Assembly (NCBI RefSeq): GCF_004521985.1
Contig: NZ_SBHZ01000001.1
Span: 1 to 64,000, forward strand
From: Ectopseudomonas khazarica
Lineage (GTDB): Bacteria > Pseudomonadota > Gammaproteobacteria > Pseudomonadales > Pseudomonadaceae
DNA: 64,000 bases
Direction of reading: 5' to 3'
The position numbers and the translations under genes are program-made. The notes under the pieces were generated by a model. It was not told where the DNA came from, made no database searches, and was given only the letters and a program-made list of their open reading frames with translations. Below, in pieces: positions 1 through 8,938 of the stretch. The number at the start of each line of letters is the position of its first letter. Within the stretch, counting starts at the first letter, position 1.

Positions 1-942
1 GGGGGGCGTCTGGGGCTCAATGGTTTGCTGACCAAGGCGCCGGCCAGCTTGCCGGTCAACGTGATGGGCCTGCAGTTCGCCAACCCGGTGGGGCTGGCGG
101 CGGGGCTGGACAAGAATGGCGACGCCATCGACGGCTTTGCCCAGCTTGGCTTCGGTTTCGTCGAGATCGGCACCGTGACGCCTCGGCCGCAGCCGGGCAA
201 CCCCAAGCCGCGCCTGTTCCGCCTGCCGGAAGCCGAGGCAGTGATCAACCGCATGGGTTTCAACAACCAGGGCGTCGATCATCTGCTCGAGCGGGTCAAG
301 GCTGCGAAATTCAAGGGTGTACTGGGCATCAATATCGGCAAGAACTTCGATACCCCGGTGGAGCGTGCGGTGGATGACTACCTGGCTTGCCTGGACAAGG
401 TGTACGCCCACGCCAGCTACGTCACGGTCAATGTCAGCTCGCCCAACACGCCCGGGCTGCGCAGCCTGCAGTTCGGCGACTCGCTCAAGGAACTGCTGGA
501 AGCCTTGCGTCGCCGTCAGGAGGACCTGGCCCAGGAGCATGGCAAGCGCGTGCCGCTGGCGATCAAGATCGCCCCGGACATGAGCGATGAAGAAACCGCG
601 CTGGTGGCGTCGGCGCTATTGGGCGCGGACATGGACGCGGTGATCGCGACCAACACCACGCTCAGCCGCGAAGGTGTCGAGGGGCTGGCCCATGGCGACG
701 AAGCCGGTGGCCTGTCCGGTGCACCGGTGCGCGACAAGAGCACGCATATCGTCAAGGTGCTGGCTGGCGAGCTGTCCGGCCGACTGCCGATCATCGCCGT
801 TGGCGGTATCACCGAAGGTCGGCATGCGGCGGAGAAGATCGCTGCCGGCGCCAGCCTGGTACAGATCTATTCGGGGTTCATCTACAAGGGGCCGGCGTTA
901 ATCCGTGAAGCGGTGGATGCGATCGCGGCACTGCGTAAATAA
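1..942 (+). CDS. pyrD: Dihydroorotate dehydrogenase (quinone), 5'-truncated by window edge
   Basis: Class 2, membrane-associated dihydroorotate dehydrogenase, which oxidises dihydroorotate to orotate with a quinone acceptor in pyrimidine synthesis. The reading frame is open from base 1 ([15 protein letters not shown]), so the true start lies outside the window. About 312 residues are visible against about 340 for the family, so roughly 28 N-terminal residues, including the membrane-association helix, are missing. Visible motifs are the FMN-site [15 protein letters not shown] near the start, NRMGFNN, the active-site loop [10 protein letters not shown] and the phosphate-binding VGGI. The TTG at 25 is an internal Leu codon, not the start. 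Identity is very secure. Confidence 0.97.
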   Translation, partial: GGRLGLNGLLTKAPASLPVNVMGLQFANPVGLAAGLDKNGDAIDGFAQLGFGFVEIGTVTPRPQPGNPKPRLFRLPEAEAVINRMGFNNQGVDHLLERVKAAKFKGVLGINIGKNFDTPVERAVDDYLACLDKVYAHASYVTVNVSSPNTPGLRSLQFGDSLKELLEALRRRQEDLAQEHGKRVPLAIKIAPDMSDEETALVASALLGADMDAVIATNTTLSREGVEGLAHGDEAGGLSGAPVRDKSTHIVKVLAGELSGRLPIIAVGGITEGRHAAEKIAAGASLVQIYSGFIYKGPALIREAVDAIAALRK

Positions 943-945
943 ATA

Positions 946-963
946 GGGCTCCCGAAGGAGCCC
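946..963 (-). terminator. Candidate terminator for rmf (leftward)
   Basis: Stem GGGCTCC/GGAGCCC with a CGAA loop. On the minus strand it is followed by a T-rich run (TATTTATTTA) that overlaps the pyrD stop, so it suits leftward rmf transcription. There is no T tract on the plus strand. Confidence 0.6.
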
Positions 964-1022
964 CTGGGCTTGCGCCCGCCGCCCGGATGGGGTCGGCATG
1001 GTGAAGTCGGGTGTGATCCTGA

Positions 1023-1238
1023 TCAGCCGACAGCGTGAAGTTCGTTGAGTCGATGAATACCGGCCGCGCCGGTCAGCCCATCCCAGTTGTCACCACGGCC
1101 CTCACGCCAGCCATTGAGCCAGGCTTGACGTACCGATGGCAGGGTAAAGGGGCAAAGTTCGCGGGATTTACCATTGATGCCGTACTGATAGCCGCGCAAG
1201 AAAGCTCGTTCTAACGGATCACGCTTAAGTCTTCTCAT
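1023..1238 (-). CDS. rmf: Ribosome modulation factor
   Basis: Small basic protein (71 residues) that drives 70S ribosomes into inactive 100S dimers in stationary phase. The N-terminal MRRLKRDPLERAFLRGY and the central YGINGKSRELCPF and WLNGWREGR are the recognisable RMF signature, and the length is normal. ATG at 1238 is preceded by a GAGGG element. It lies convergent to pyrD and divergent from rlmL across a 416-bp gap, consistent with its own growth-phase-responsive promoter, although I could not assign promoter hexamers with confidence. Confidence 0.93.
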   Translation of the reverse strand: MRRLKRDPLERAFLRGYQYGINGKSRELCPFTLPSVRQAWLNGWREGRGDNWDGLTGAAGIHRLNELHAVG

Positions 1239-1654
1239 AGGGTGTTGCCCTCACTGTTGACTGTTATGTCCCGTTGGCCTTGTGGCAAGGCCGGGCAGAA
1301 AATGTCTGCCTGCGAAGGCCCGCTGCCGGCGTGGCGGACCTTCTGTGCACTCGCCGTTGCAACGAGCGCCTTAGGTAGTGTTCTAACGAATGCACCGAGG
1401 CCTGTGAATGATCGATTTGTCATAAGGGCGTAACCTAAATGAGGGTGGCGCCATAAGGGGGCTGGGCATACATCCAGGCCCATTCGGCCAGACGCCGTGG
1501 GGCCTGGCTGAGCGCAGGCATGCCTGCAAAGTGCTAGTGCGAATGAGAGCGCTTGCTTATTCCGACGAAGGGTCGCCGTGTGACGTTTTGTCACTTATTT
1601 TTGAGTCGAGGTGCGCCGCCGCATCTCCCGGATTGCCATAGGCAGTAGGACACC
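1239..1654. other. 416-bp divergent intergenic region between rmf and rlmL
   Basis: I see no convincing gene here. It must hold the upstream sequences of rmf (leftward) and rlmL (rightward). It contains a 7-bp hairpin GGCCTTG/CAAGGCC at 1277-1293 in the rmf leader or promoter region, and a GTGAC-N5-GTCAC palindrome at 1580-1594, 60 bp before rlmL. Short open frames on both strands have no recognisable product. Confidence 0.6.
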
Positions 1655-3832
1655 ATGTCTGATCGTTACGAAATCGTGCTGACTTGCCCCAAGGGGCTCG
1701 AAGGTCTGTTACTGGAAGAGGCCAGGGGGCTGGGGCTGGAGGAAGCGCGCGAGCAGACGGCGGCAGTCCGTGGCCATGCCGAGATCGAGGTCGCCTATCG
1801 CCTGTGCCTGTGGTCGCGCCTGGCCAACCGTGTGCTGCTGGTGCTGTCGCGTTTCACCATGAACAGCGCGGAGCAGCTGTATGACGGGGTCAAGGTGGTC
1901 GACTGGCGCGATCACCTGGAGCCGGCCGGCAGCCTGGCGGTGGAGTTCAGCGGCCAGGGCTCGGGCATCGACAACACCCATTTCGGCGCGCTCAAGGTCA
2001 AGGATGCGATCGTCGATCGGCTGCGGACCGCCGCCGGCGAGCGTCCGAGCATCGACAAGGTCAATCCCGACTTGCGCGTTCACCTGCGTCTGGACCGGGG
2101 GGAGGCGGTGCTGTCCCTGGACCTGTCCGGGCACAGCCTGCACCAGCGCGGATACCGCCTGCAGCAGGGCGCGGCGCCGCTCAAGGAGAACCTCGCGGCT
2201 GCGGTGCTGATCCGGGCCGGTTGGCCGCGTATCGCCGCCGAGGGCGGCGCCCTGGCCGACCCCATGTGCGGTGTCGGTACGTTCCTGGTGGAGGCCGCGC
2301 TGATGGCGGCGGACGTCGCCCCGAACCTCAAGCGCGAGCGTTGGGGCTTCTCCAATTGGCTCGGGCACGTGCCGGCGCTGTGGAAGAAGCTGCATGCCGA
2401 GGCCGAGCAGCGTGCGGCGGCTGGCCTGGCCAAGCCACCGTTGTGGATTCGTGGCTACGAGGCCGATCCCCGCCTGATCCAGCCGGGGCGCAACAACGTG
2501 GAGCGTGCCGGGTTATCCGACTGGGTGAAGATCTATCAGGGCGAGTTGGCTCACTTCGAGCCGCGTCCGGACCAGAACCAGAAAGGCCTGGTGATCAGCA
2601 ACCCGCCCTATGGCGAGCGCCTGGGGGATGAAGCCAGCCTGCTGTACCTCTACCAGAACCTCGGCGAGCGCCTGCGCCAGGCCTGCCTGGGCTGGGAGGC
2701 TGCGGTGTTCACCGGGGCGCCTGAGTTGGGCAAGCGCATGGGCCTGCGCAGCCACAAGCAATATGCCTTCTGGAATGGCGCGCTGGCCTGCAAGCTGCTG
2801 CTGATCAAGGTGCAGACCGAACAGTTCGTGACCGGCGAGCGCCGGGCGAAGAACGTCGATGAGGCCGAGCAGGAAGCGCCGCAACAGGCGCGCCTGTCGG
2901 AGGGCGGGCAGATGTTCGCCAACCGCCTGCAGAAGAACCTCAAGCAACTGGGCAAGTGGGCGCGCCGCGAGGGGGTCGAGTGCTATCGACTCTACGATGC
3001 GGACATGCCGGAGTATGCCCTGGCGGTCGATCTGTACCGCGACTGGGTGCATGTGCAGGAGTACGCCGCGCCGCGCTCGATCGATCCGGAGAAGGCGCAG
3101 GCGCGCCTGCTCGATGCGCTGGCGGCGATTCCCCAGGCGCTGGGCGTGGCGCAGAACCGTGTGGCGATCAAGCGCCGTGAGCGCCAGGCCGGTACCAAGC
3201 AGTATCAGCGTCAGGCGGCCCAGGGCCAGTTCATGGAAGTGAACGAGGGCGGGGTCAAGCTGCTGGTCAACCTCACCGACTATCTGGATACCGGGCTGTT
3301 CCTCGATCACCGGCCGCTGCGCATGCGCATCCAGCGCGAGGCGGCCGGCAAGCGCTTCCTGAATCTGTTCTGCTACACCGCCACGGCTACGGTCCATGCG
3401 GCCAAGGGCGGGGCGCGCAGTACCACCAGCGTCGACCTGTCGAAAACCTACCTGGACTGGGCGCGGCGCAATCTGTCGCTGAACGGTTTCTCCGACAAAC
3501 AGCGCCTGGAACAGGGCGATGTGATGGCCTGGCTGGGCGAGGACCGGGGCGAGTACGACCTGATTTTCATCGACCCGCCGACCTTCTCCAATTCCAAGCG
3601 TATGGAAGGGGTGTTCGATGTGCAGCGCGACCATGTCGAGCTGCTCGACCTGGCCATGGCGCGCCTGGCGCGCGGCGGCGTGCTGTATTTCTCCAACAAC
3701 TTCCGCAAGTTCCAGCTGGATGAGAGCCTGATGGCTCGCTATCAGGTCGAGGAGATCAGCGCGCAGACGCTCGACCCGGACTTTGCGCGCAATGCCAAGA
3801 TCCATCGCGCCTGGCGCTTCAGCGCGCGTTGA
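1655..3832 (+). CDS. rlmL: Bifunctional 23S rRNA methyltransferase RlmKL (m2G2445 / m7G2069)
   Basis: Fused two-domain rRNA methyltransferase, 725 residues, normal for the family. The N-terminal half has a THUMP-like RNA-binding region (about 50-155) and a SAM-dependent domain with ADPMCGVGTFLVEAAL (about 202) and the catalytic NPPYGERLG (about 315), responsible for m2G2445. The C-terminal half is the RlmK domain, with DHRPLRMRI, NLFCYTATATVHAA (about 570) and IDPPTFSNSKRM (about 640), which makes m7G2069. The start ATGTCTGATCG follows an AGTAGGACACC leader. It is convergent with dacB across a hairpin. Confidence 0.96.
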   Translation: MSDRYEIVLTCPKGLEGLLLEEARGLGLEEAREQTAAVRGHAEIEVAYRLCLWSRLANRVLLVLSRFTMNSAEQLYDGVKVVDWRDHLEPAGSLAVEFSGQGSGIDNTHFGALKVKDAIVDRLRTAAGERPSIDKVNPDLRVHLRLDRGEAVLSLDLSGHSLHQRGYRLQQGAAPLKENLAAAVLIRAGWPRIAAEGGALADPMCGVGTFLVEAALMAADVAPNLKRERWGFSNWLGHVPALWKKLHAEAEQRAAAGLAKPPLWIRGYEADPRLIQPGRNNVERAGLSDWVKIYQGELAHFEPRPDQNQKGLVISNPPYGERLGDEASLLYLYQNLGERLRQACLGWEAAVFTGAPELGKRMGLRSHKQYAFWNGALACKLLLIKVQTEQFVTGERRAKNVDEAEQEAPQQARLSEGGQMFANRLQKNLKQLGKWARREGVECYRLYDADMPEYALAVDLYRDWVHVQEYAAPRSIDPEKAQARLLDALAAIPQALGVAQNRVAIKRRERQAGTKQYQRQAAQGQFMEVNEGGVKLLVNLTDYLDTGLFLDHRPLRMRIQREAAGKRFLNLFCYTATATVHAAKGGARSTTSVDLSKTYLDWARRNLSLNGFSDKQRLEQGDVMAWLGEDRGEYDLIFIDPPTFSNSKRMEGVFDVQRDHVELLDLAMARLARGGVLYFSNNFRKFQLDESLMARYQVEEISAQTLDPDFARNAKIHRAWRFSAR

Positions 3833-3839
3833 TTGCGTA

Positions 3840-3879
3840 GCCGGTGCAGTCCGCAGGTTGGCCCCCGGACTGCACCGGC
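3840..3879. terminator. Hairpin between convergent rlmL and dacB
   Basis: Perfect 14-bp inverted repeat (3840-3853 and 3866-3879, core CCGGTGCAGTCCG) with a 12-base loop, between two converging genes. It lacks a good T tract on either side but is well placed as a bidirectional terminator. Confidence 0.6.
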
Positions 3880-3889
3880 CACGGCATCG

Positions 3890-5326
3890 TCAGCGCTTGG
3901 GCTGCGTGTAGGTGTCGAGCAGCACCTGGTCGAGAATCGAGGTCGCGCCCCAGGGCTTCGGGTCGTTGAGGATGGCCACTACCGCCCAGTCCTGGCCGTT
4001 GCTGTCGCGGCTGTAGCCGGCGATGGCGCGCACGTTGTTCAGCGTGCCGGTCTTGATGTGCGCCTCGCCCACCAGCGGGGTGCGTTGCAGGCGCCTGCGC
4101 ATGGTGCCGTCCATGGCCACCAGCGGCATGGAGCTGCGGAACTCGGCGGAATACGGGCTGCGCCAGGCCGCCTGGAGGATCAGGGCCATTTCCCTGGCGC
4201 TGATGCGTTCCGCGCGCGACAGCCCGGAGCCGTTCTCCAGCACCAGATGCGGCGCGGTGATGCCCTTGCGCGCCAGCCAGTCACGGATCACCCGTTGCGC
4301 GGCCATGGCGTCGTCCTTGTCCGCGTCGGTGCGGAACTGCGCGCCGATGCTGAGGAACAGCTGCCGGGCCATGGTGTTGTTGCTGTACTTGTTGATGTCG
4401 CGGACGATTTCCACCACGTCCGGTGACAAGGCGCGAGCCAGCAGGCGCGCGTCTTCGGGCAGCGGGGCGAGGCGGTCCTTGCCGAGGATCTTGCCGCCCA
4501 GTTCCTTCCAGATGCTGCGCACCGCGCCAGCGGTGTAGCTGGGGTGGTCGAGCAGCGACAGGTAGGTCTGTGCGCTGCAGCCTTCGGCCAGCTGGCCGCT
4601 GACGATCAGCGTGGTGCCGTCGTACTGCTGCACCGCGTTGTAGCGGATGTCCGGCCAGGACGGGCAGGTGGACGCCTTGAGCAGGCGCACCTGGTTGTCG
4701 ATGCGCACGCTGGCGATGGGCGGGTCCATGGCGATCTGCACCTTGCCGTCTTCGGCGCGGGTGATGAAGCGTTGCGCCTTGAGGTTGACCAGCAGCGAAT
4801 CGGGGGCGACCAGGAAGGGCTTGTTGCTGTCGCCGCCATCATCGTTGAAGGCAGGCAACTGGGGCGCGACGAAGAAGCTGCGGTCCAGCACCAGGTCGCC
4901 CTGGACCTGACGCACACCGTTGATGCGCAGGTCGCGCAGCAGCAGCCAGAGTTTCTCCATGTTCAGTTTCGGATCGCCACCGCCCTTGAGGTAGAGATTG
5001 CCGTGCAGCACGCCGTCCTTCAGCGGGCCGTCGCCGTAGAACTCGGTTTGCCACTGATGGTTGGGGCCGAGCAGCTCCAGCGCGGCGAAGGTGGTCACCA
5101 GCTTCATGGTGGAGGCCGGGTTGACCGAGACGTCGGCGTTGAACTGCAGGCCGCCGGTCTGTCCGCCCAGTGGCACGGTCATGACCGACAGCGAGCCATC
5201 GGGAATCTTGTTGGCCTTGAGGGCTTTCTCGACGTTGTCAGGCAGGGTGCCGTTGGCCGCCTGGCAGGCGAGGGCGAGGGGAAGTAGCACGGCGCTCAGC
5301 GCCAATTGACGAAACCGCTGGATCAT
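3890..5326 (-). CDS. dacB: D-alanyl-D-alanine carboxypeptidase/endopeptidase (PBP4)
   Basis: Periplasmic low-molecular-mass class C penicillin-binding protein that trims or cleaves peptide cross-links in peptidoglycan; in Pseudomonas its loss is linked to AmpC induction. It has 478 residues from the ATG at 5326, chosen because MIQRFRQLALSAVLLPLALACQA gives a clean signal peptide; an in-frame upstream start at 5359 would bury it. All three serine-acyltransferase motifs are visible: S72-T-M-K75, SNN at about 315, and KTG at about 425. The long insert between the first two motifs is typical of PBP4. Confidence 0.95.
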   Translation of the reverse strand: MIQRFRQLALSAVLLPLALACQAANGTLPDNVEKALKANKIPDGSLSVMTVPLGGQTGGLQFNADVSVNPASTMKLVTTFAALELLGPNHQWQTEFYGDGPLKDGVLHGNLYLKGGGDPKLNMEKLWLLLRDLRINGVRQVQGDLVLDRSFFVAPQLPAFNDDGGDSNKPFLVAPDSLLVNLKAQRFITRAEDGKVQIAMDPPIASVRIDNQVRLLKASTCPSWPDIRYNAVQQYDGTTLIVSGQLAEGCSAQTYLSLLDHPSYTAGAVRSIWKELGGKILGKDRLAPLPEDARLLARALSPDVVEIVRDINKYSNNTMARQLFLSIGAQFRTDADKDDAMAAQRVIRDWLARKGITAPHLVLENGSGLSRAERISAREMALILQAAWRSPYSAEFRSSMPLVAMDGTMRRRLQRTPLVGEAHIKTGTLNNVRAIAGYSRDSNGQDWAVVAILNDPKPWGATSILDQVLLDTYTQPKR

Positions 5327-5511
5327 AGTGGAGAACCTTGCGCCTCCGGGCGCTTGCAACGAGGTCTGGGGCAGACAGCACGAACCGCATTAGGGACTGT
5401 CTGGCGCAGGAAAAAGTTGCCTCTCATTATGCAGCAAGGGCGCTGTGCTGCGAGCGGTAACTCCGCCGATCTGCTAGAGTGCCGCGCGTTATCACCTTTG
5501 AGGATTGTTTC

Positions 5512-5853
5512 ATGGCGACCAACCGTTCCCGCCGTCTGCGCAAGAAGCTCTGTGTCGATGAATTTCAGGAGCTGGGCTTCGAGCTGACCCTGAACTTCAA
5601 GGCCGACCTGAACGACCAGACCATCGACGATTTCGTCGATCAGTTCCTCGACCACGCGATCGCCGGCAATGGCCTGGACTACGTGGGCGGGGAAGACTAC
5701 GGCCTCGTGTGCCTGGCCAAGCGTGGCTCGGTGGCCGAAGAGCAGCGCACTGCAGTCGAAGCCTGGCTGAAAGGGCGTGACGAGCTGCAGGGTTTCGAGA
5801 TCAGTCCGCTGCTGGACGTCTGGTACCCGGAAAAGCCGATCAACCAGGCCTGA
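5512..5853 (+). CDS. yggL: YggL family 50S ribosome-associated protein
   Basis: Small soluble protein of 113 residues of the YggL (DUF469) family, described in the literature as binding the 50S subunit. ATG at 5512 gives MATNRSRRLRKKLCVDEFQELGF, the conserved family N-terminus; a TTG/ATG further upstream would add an unconserved tail. Conserved parts are VDEFQELGFEL, the acidic middle section DFVDQFLDHAIAGNGL, and the C-terminal ISPLLDVWY. It is divergent from dacB. Confidence 0.92.
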   Translation: MATNRSRRLRKKLCVDEFQELGFELTLNFKADLNDQTIDDFVDQFLDHAIAGNGLDYVGGEDYGLVCLAKRGSVAEEQRTAVEAWLKGRDELQGFEISPLLDVWYPEKPINQA

Positions 5854-5862
5854 TCGACAGGC

Positions 5863-5916
5863 GGCGCTGGTCTCTCCAGCGCCCCCGGCCTACCAGGCTT
5901 CGTTCCGAGGCCTGGT
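5863..5916. terminator. Paired hairpins between yggL and the HD-GYP gene
   Basis: Two short stems, GGCGCTGG/CCAGCGCC (5863-5870 and 5876-5883) and ACCAGGC/GCCTGGT (5892-5898 and 5910-5916), lie between converging genes. Neither has a T tract, so termination is inferred from position only. Confidence 0.4.
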
Positions 5917-8867
5917 CAGGCAAGCCCCGCCTTATCCAGTAGCGCCTGCTCGTCCACCGCGTCGATCTGATCCGCCTGCATGAAACGCTCGGCATAGCGC
6001 CGGTAGATCTTCTGGCGCACGAACAGGGCGAACAGCTGCGGGTCGACATGCGCGCCCCGGCACATCCCCGCCATGATATCCAGCGCTTCCGAAAGCGACT
6101 TGCCCTTCTTGTAGGGCCGGTCGGCGGCCGTCAGCGCCTCGAAGATATCGGCAATCGCCATCATCCGTGCCGGCAGGCTCATCTGCTCGCGCGTCAGGCG
6201 TTTCGGGTAGCCGCTGCCATCCATCTTCTCGTGGTGTCCCCCGGCGATCTCGCTGACGTTCTGCAGGTGCTTGGGGAAGGGCAGGCGGTCGAGCATCAGG
6301 ATGGTCTGCACGATGTGATGATTGATGATGTAGCGCTCCTCGGCCGTCAGCGTGCCGCGGGCGATGCTCAGGTTGTGCAGCTCGCCACGGTTGAACTTGT
6401 ACGGTGGCACCTCCAGGCGGAACCCCCAGGGGTTGTCGGGACCGATCGTGTCCTGCTCGTCGCGTTCGATCAGGTGCTCGGGGCAGTCGGCCAGCAAGGG
6501 TTCGTCGACCGGCAGGCAGTCCGGCGTCGAACGCTGCAGGCGCTTGGCCTCTTCCCAGGACACGCCCAGGCGCTTGTCGAGGGTACGCGACCAGCGCCGT
6601 TCGGCGATCTGCCGCAGGCGAGCCTGGTCCGCATCGGCCATGCTCTCGCCGCCCAGGTTGATGCGTGCGATGAAGGCGAATTCGTCGTCCAGCTCCGCCA
6701 GCAGGTGGTCGCGCAGCGCCGCCAGCGCGCGCTCTTCGCCGCCCTCGCTGAGACCGCGCCAGTAACTGATCCAGGCATCGCGCTTGAGCACTTCGAAACG
6801 CATGCGCACTTCATGGATGCGGTCGTACAGGGTCTCCAGCTTGGTCGCCTTGTCGACCACGTACTCGGGCGTGGTGACCTTGCCGCAGTCGTGCAGCCAG
6901 GCGGCGATATGCAACGCTTCCCAGTCCTCGTCGCTGGGGTTGTAGTCGCGAAACTCGGGCCGTTCGCTGTCGGCAGCCGCACGGGCGAGCATCAGGGTGA
7001 TCTCCGGTACACGCTGGCAATGCCCGCCGGTATAGGGGCTCTTGGCATCGATGGCACCGGCGATCAGCTGGATGAAGGCGTCCAGCAGCTGCTTCTGCCT
7101 GGCCAGCAGGCGCTGGCTCTCGATGCACAGGGCCGCGCTGCCGGAGACGGCATCGACGAAGGCGACGCGGTCCGGGCTGAGCATGCTCTCGCTGTTCTCG
7201 CCGCTGTCGCGCTGCAGCAGCACCAGCACGCCGACGGTGTCGCCCTGGCGGTTGTGCAGGCCGGCCGAAATCAGGTGCAGGCGGGGGCTGTCCATCGCCG
7301 ACAGCAGCCCCTGGAAGCTGCCGGCCTGATCGAAGCCGATGGAGGTGGCAATGCTGTCGCCGCCCGTGGCGGGCCGCTGCAGCCAGCCGGGCAGGGCGGG
7401 GTCGTCATGGGCCACGCCGTCGATGCCCAGCTCGCTCAGGCCGCGGCTCTGGCCGTCGATGACCAGGCCCTGCGGTTCCAGGCGGCCAGTGTCGTTGTCG
7501 AGCAGATAGAGCAGACCGCCCTGGGCATCGCTGATGGATACGGTGGCGTCCAGTACGCGCTTGAGCAACGCTTCGAAATGGGTCTCGGCGGAAAGGCTGG
7601 CGGCGATGTCGAGGAATCTCGACAGGCGATCCTTCATGCTGCTCATCGAGACCGCCAGTTGGTCGACCTCCAGGATGGGCGAGCGGCCGCTGGCCGGAAA
7701 GGCGAAATCGAAGCGGTGAATCGCCTGCGCTTCCAGTACCAGGCTGCGCAGGGGCTTGACCACCAGGCGCGAGGTCAGCCAGCCCAGCGGCAGGCAGAGC
7801 AGCAGGGTGGTCAGGGTGATCAGCGCACCCTGCCAGCGGATGCGATAGGCGTCCGCCAGCAGTTCGTGCTCGGGCACCAGCAGCGCCAGGTGCAGGCCCT
7901 GGGGGCCACCTTCGCGCAGGTGCCGCTGGGACATGACCCAGCGCTGCTTGGCCAGCTCGACGATGCCGTCTTCCTGTTCCGAGAGCTTGCCGGACAACAG
8001 CTCGCCGAGGGCCGGGTTGAGATCTCTGACCTTGACCCGCTCGGTCTTGCCATCCACCTCGCGCAACAGGCGGCTGCTGTCGGGGTAGGCGACGGCATCG
8101 CCATTGGCATCGGCCAGCACCACTTCGCTGTTGGGAGTGACGCGGTGCTTGGCCAGGGTGGCGGAGAGGTCGTCCAGGGTCAGGTCGGCGCCGAGGACGG
8201 TGGTCAGGCCCGTGCGTCTGGCCAGCGTGGTACCGATCTCCTGGGTGGAGAAGAACAGGTAGGGCGCGGTGGTGATCTGCCCGCCATCGCCCCGTGCGCG
8301 GATGAACCACTCGCGCTTGCGTGGATCGTATGATTCCTTGAGGTTCTGGCGGCGGCTCAAGGGGTTGAGCGAGCCGTCGTAGAACAGGTAGTCGCTGGCC
8401 GTTCCGGTGGCGCTGCGGTCGATGCTCCAGACCTGGTAGGCGGCCTTGTCCGGCGCGTCGAAGCGCTGCTTGAGCGCGTCGCTGCGCAGCGGGCGGACCA
8501 TGAAGAAGTCACCGTCCTCGTAACCCAGGTAGAGCGAGGCGAGCTTGGGGTTGTCGCGCAGGGCCTGGGCGAACAGGGGCAGCAGTTTCAGGCGTTCGTC
8601 GAGCTCCCTGGCCTGGGTGGCGGGATGCAGGGCGATCAGGCTGAGCACGTGGCGTATGGGGCGGTAGGTGCTGTCGAGGTCCCGTTCGACGTCCTGCTGG
8701 ATGCGTTCGAACAGGGTCGCGCTGCTGGAAAAGATCAGCTGACTGGTCTGTCGGTAGTTGAACAGACCCAGCACGACGCCGGTGAACAGGAGCAGGAGGG
8801 TGAACAGAACGCTGATATGGACGTGCAGGGGAAAACGGCGTTCGCGGGGAACGGCGGTATTGAGCAT
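5916..8867 (-). CDS. Membrane sensor with Cache, HAMP, GAF and HD-GYP domains (probable c-di-GMP phosphodiesterase)
   Basis: Protein of 983 residues. Order: TM helix (about 18-38), a large periplasmic dCache-like sensor (about 40-340, with the YDPRKREWFIRA signature), a second TM (about 345-367), HAMP (about 368-420), a GAF-like domain (about 425-590) and a C-terminal HD-GYP domain. The catalytic signatures are intact: LHDCGK at about 659 and HHEKMDGSGYP at about 877. The HD-GYP core is stretched by an insert of about 130 residues between these motifs. It is expected to hydrolyse c-di-GMP in response to a periplasmic ligand, not identifiable from sequence. Monocistronic. Confidence 0.9.
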   Translation of the reverse strand: MLNTAVPRERRFPLHVHISVLFTLLLLFTGVVLGLFNYRQTSQLIFSSSATLFERIQQDVERDLDSTYRPIRHVLSLIALHPATQARELDERLKLLPLFAQALRDNPKLASLYLGYEDGDFFMVRPLRSDALKQRFDAPDKAAYQVWSIDRSATGTASDYLFYDGSLNPLSRRQNLKESYDPRKREWFIRARGDGGQITTAPYLFFSTQEIGTTLARRTGLTTVLGADLTLDDLSATLAKHRVTPNSEVVLADANGDAVAYPDSSRLLREVDGKTERVKVRDLNPALGELLSGKLSEQEDGIVELAKQRWVMSQRHLREGGPQGLHLALLVPEHELLADAYRIRWQGALITLTTLLLCLPLGWLTSRLVVKPLRSLVLEAQAIHRFDFAFPASGRSPILEVDQLAVSMSSMKDRLSRFLDIAASLSAETHFEALLKRVLDATVSISDAQGGLLYLLDNDTGRLEPQGLVIDGQSRGLSELGIDGVAHDDPALPGWLQRPATGGDSIATSIGFDQAGSFQGLLSAMDSPRLHLISAGLHNRQGDTVGVLVLLQRDSGENSESMLSPDRVAFVDAVSGSAALCIESQRLLARQKQLLDAFIQLIAGAIDAKSPYTGGHCQRVPEITLMLARAAADSERPEFRDYNPSDEDWEALHIAAWLHDCGKVTTPEYVVDKATKLETLYDRIHEVRMRFEVLKRDAWISYWRGLSEGGEERALAALRDHLLAELDDEFAFIARINLGGESMADADQARLRQIAERRWSRTLDKRLGVSWEEAKRLQRSTPDCLPVDEPLLADCPEHLIERDEQDTIGPDNPWGFRLEVPPYKFNRGELHNLSIARGTLTAEERYIINHHIVQTILMLDRLPFPKHLQNVSEIAGGHHEKMDGSGYPKRLTREQMSLPARMMAIADIFEALTAADRPYKKGKSLSEALDIMAGMCRGAHVDPQLFALFVRQKIYRRYAERFMQADQIDAVDEQALLDKAGLA

Positions 8868-8938
8868 CGCACTTCACTCCTTGCGGGCGCTGCAGGCTCA
8901 CTCAGCATAGTGAAGGCTTGGCGATTCTGCCGAACGCT

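Noticed and set aside
1235..1594. 119-codon minus-strand frame upstream of rmf
   Set aside because: It overlaps the rmf start, has no ribosome site or recognisable sequence, and low codon quality; treated as intergenic.
2513..3805. 430-codon open frame on the minus strand inside rlmL
   Set aside because: It is the antisense of a recognised gene in a GC-rich genome with few stop codons, has low-complexity Leu/Arg/Gln-rich sequence, and no ribosome site.
6048..8333. 761-codon open frame on the plus strand inside the HD-GYP gene
   Set aside because: Composition (Gln/Ala/Gly/Val-rich) is that of a third-position shadow; the minus strand encodes complete Cache, HAMP, GAF and HD-GYP motifs.
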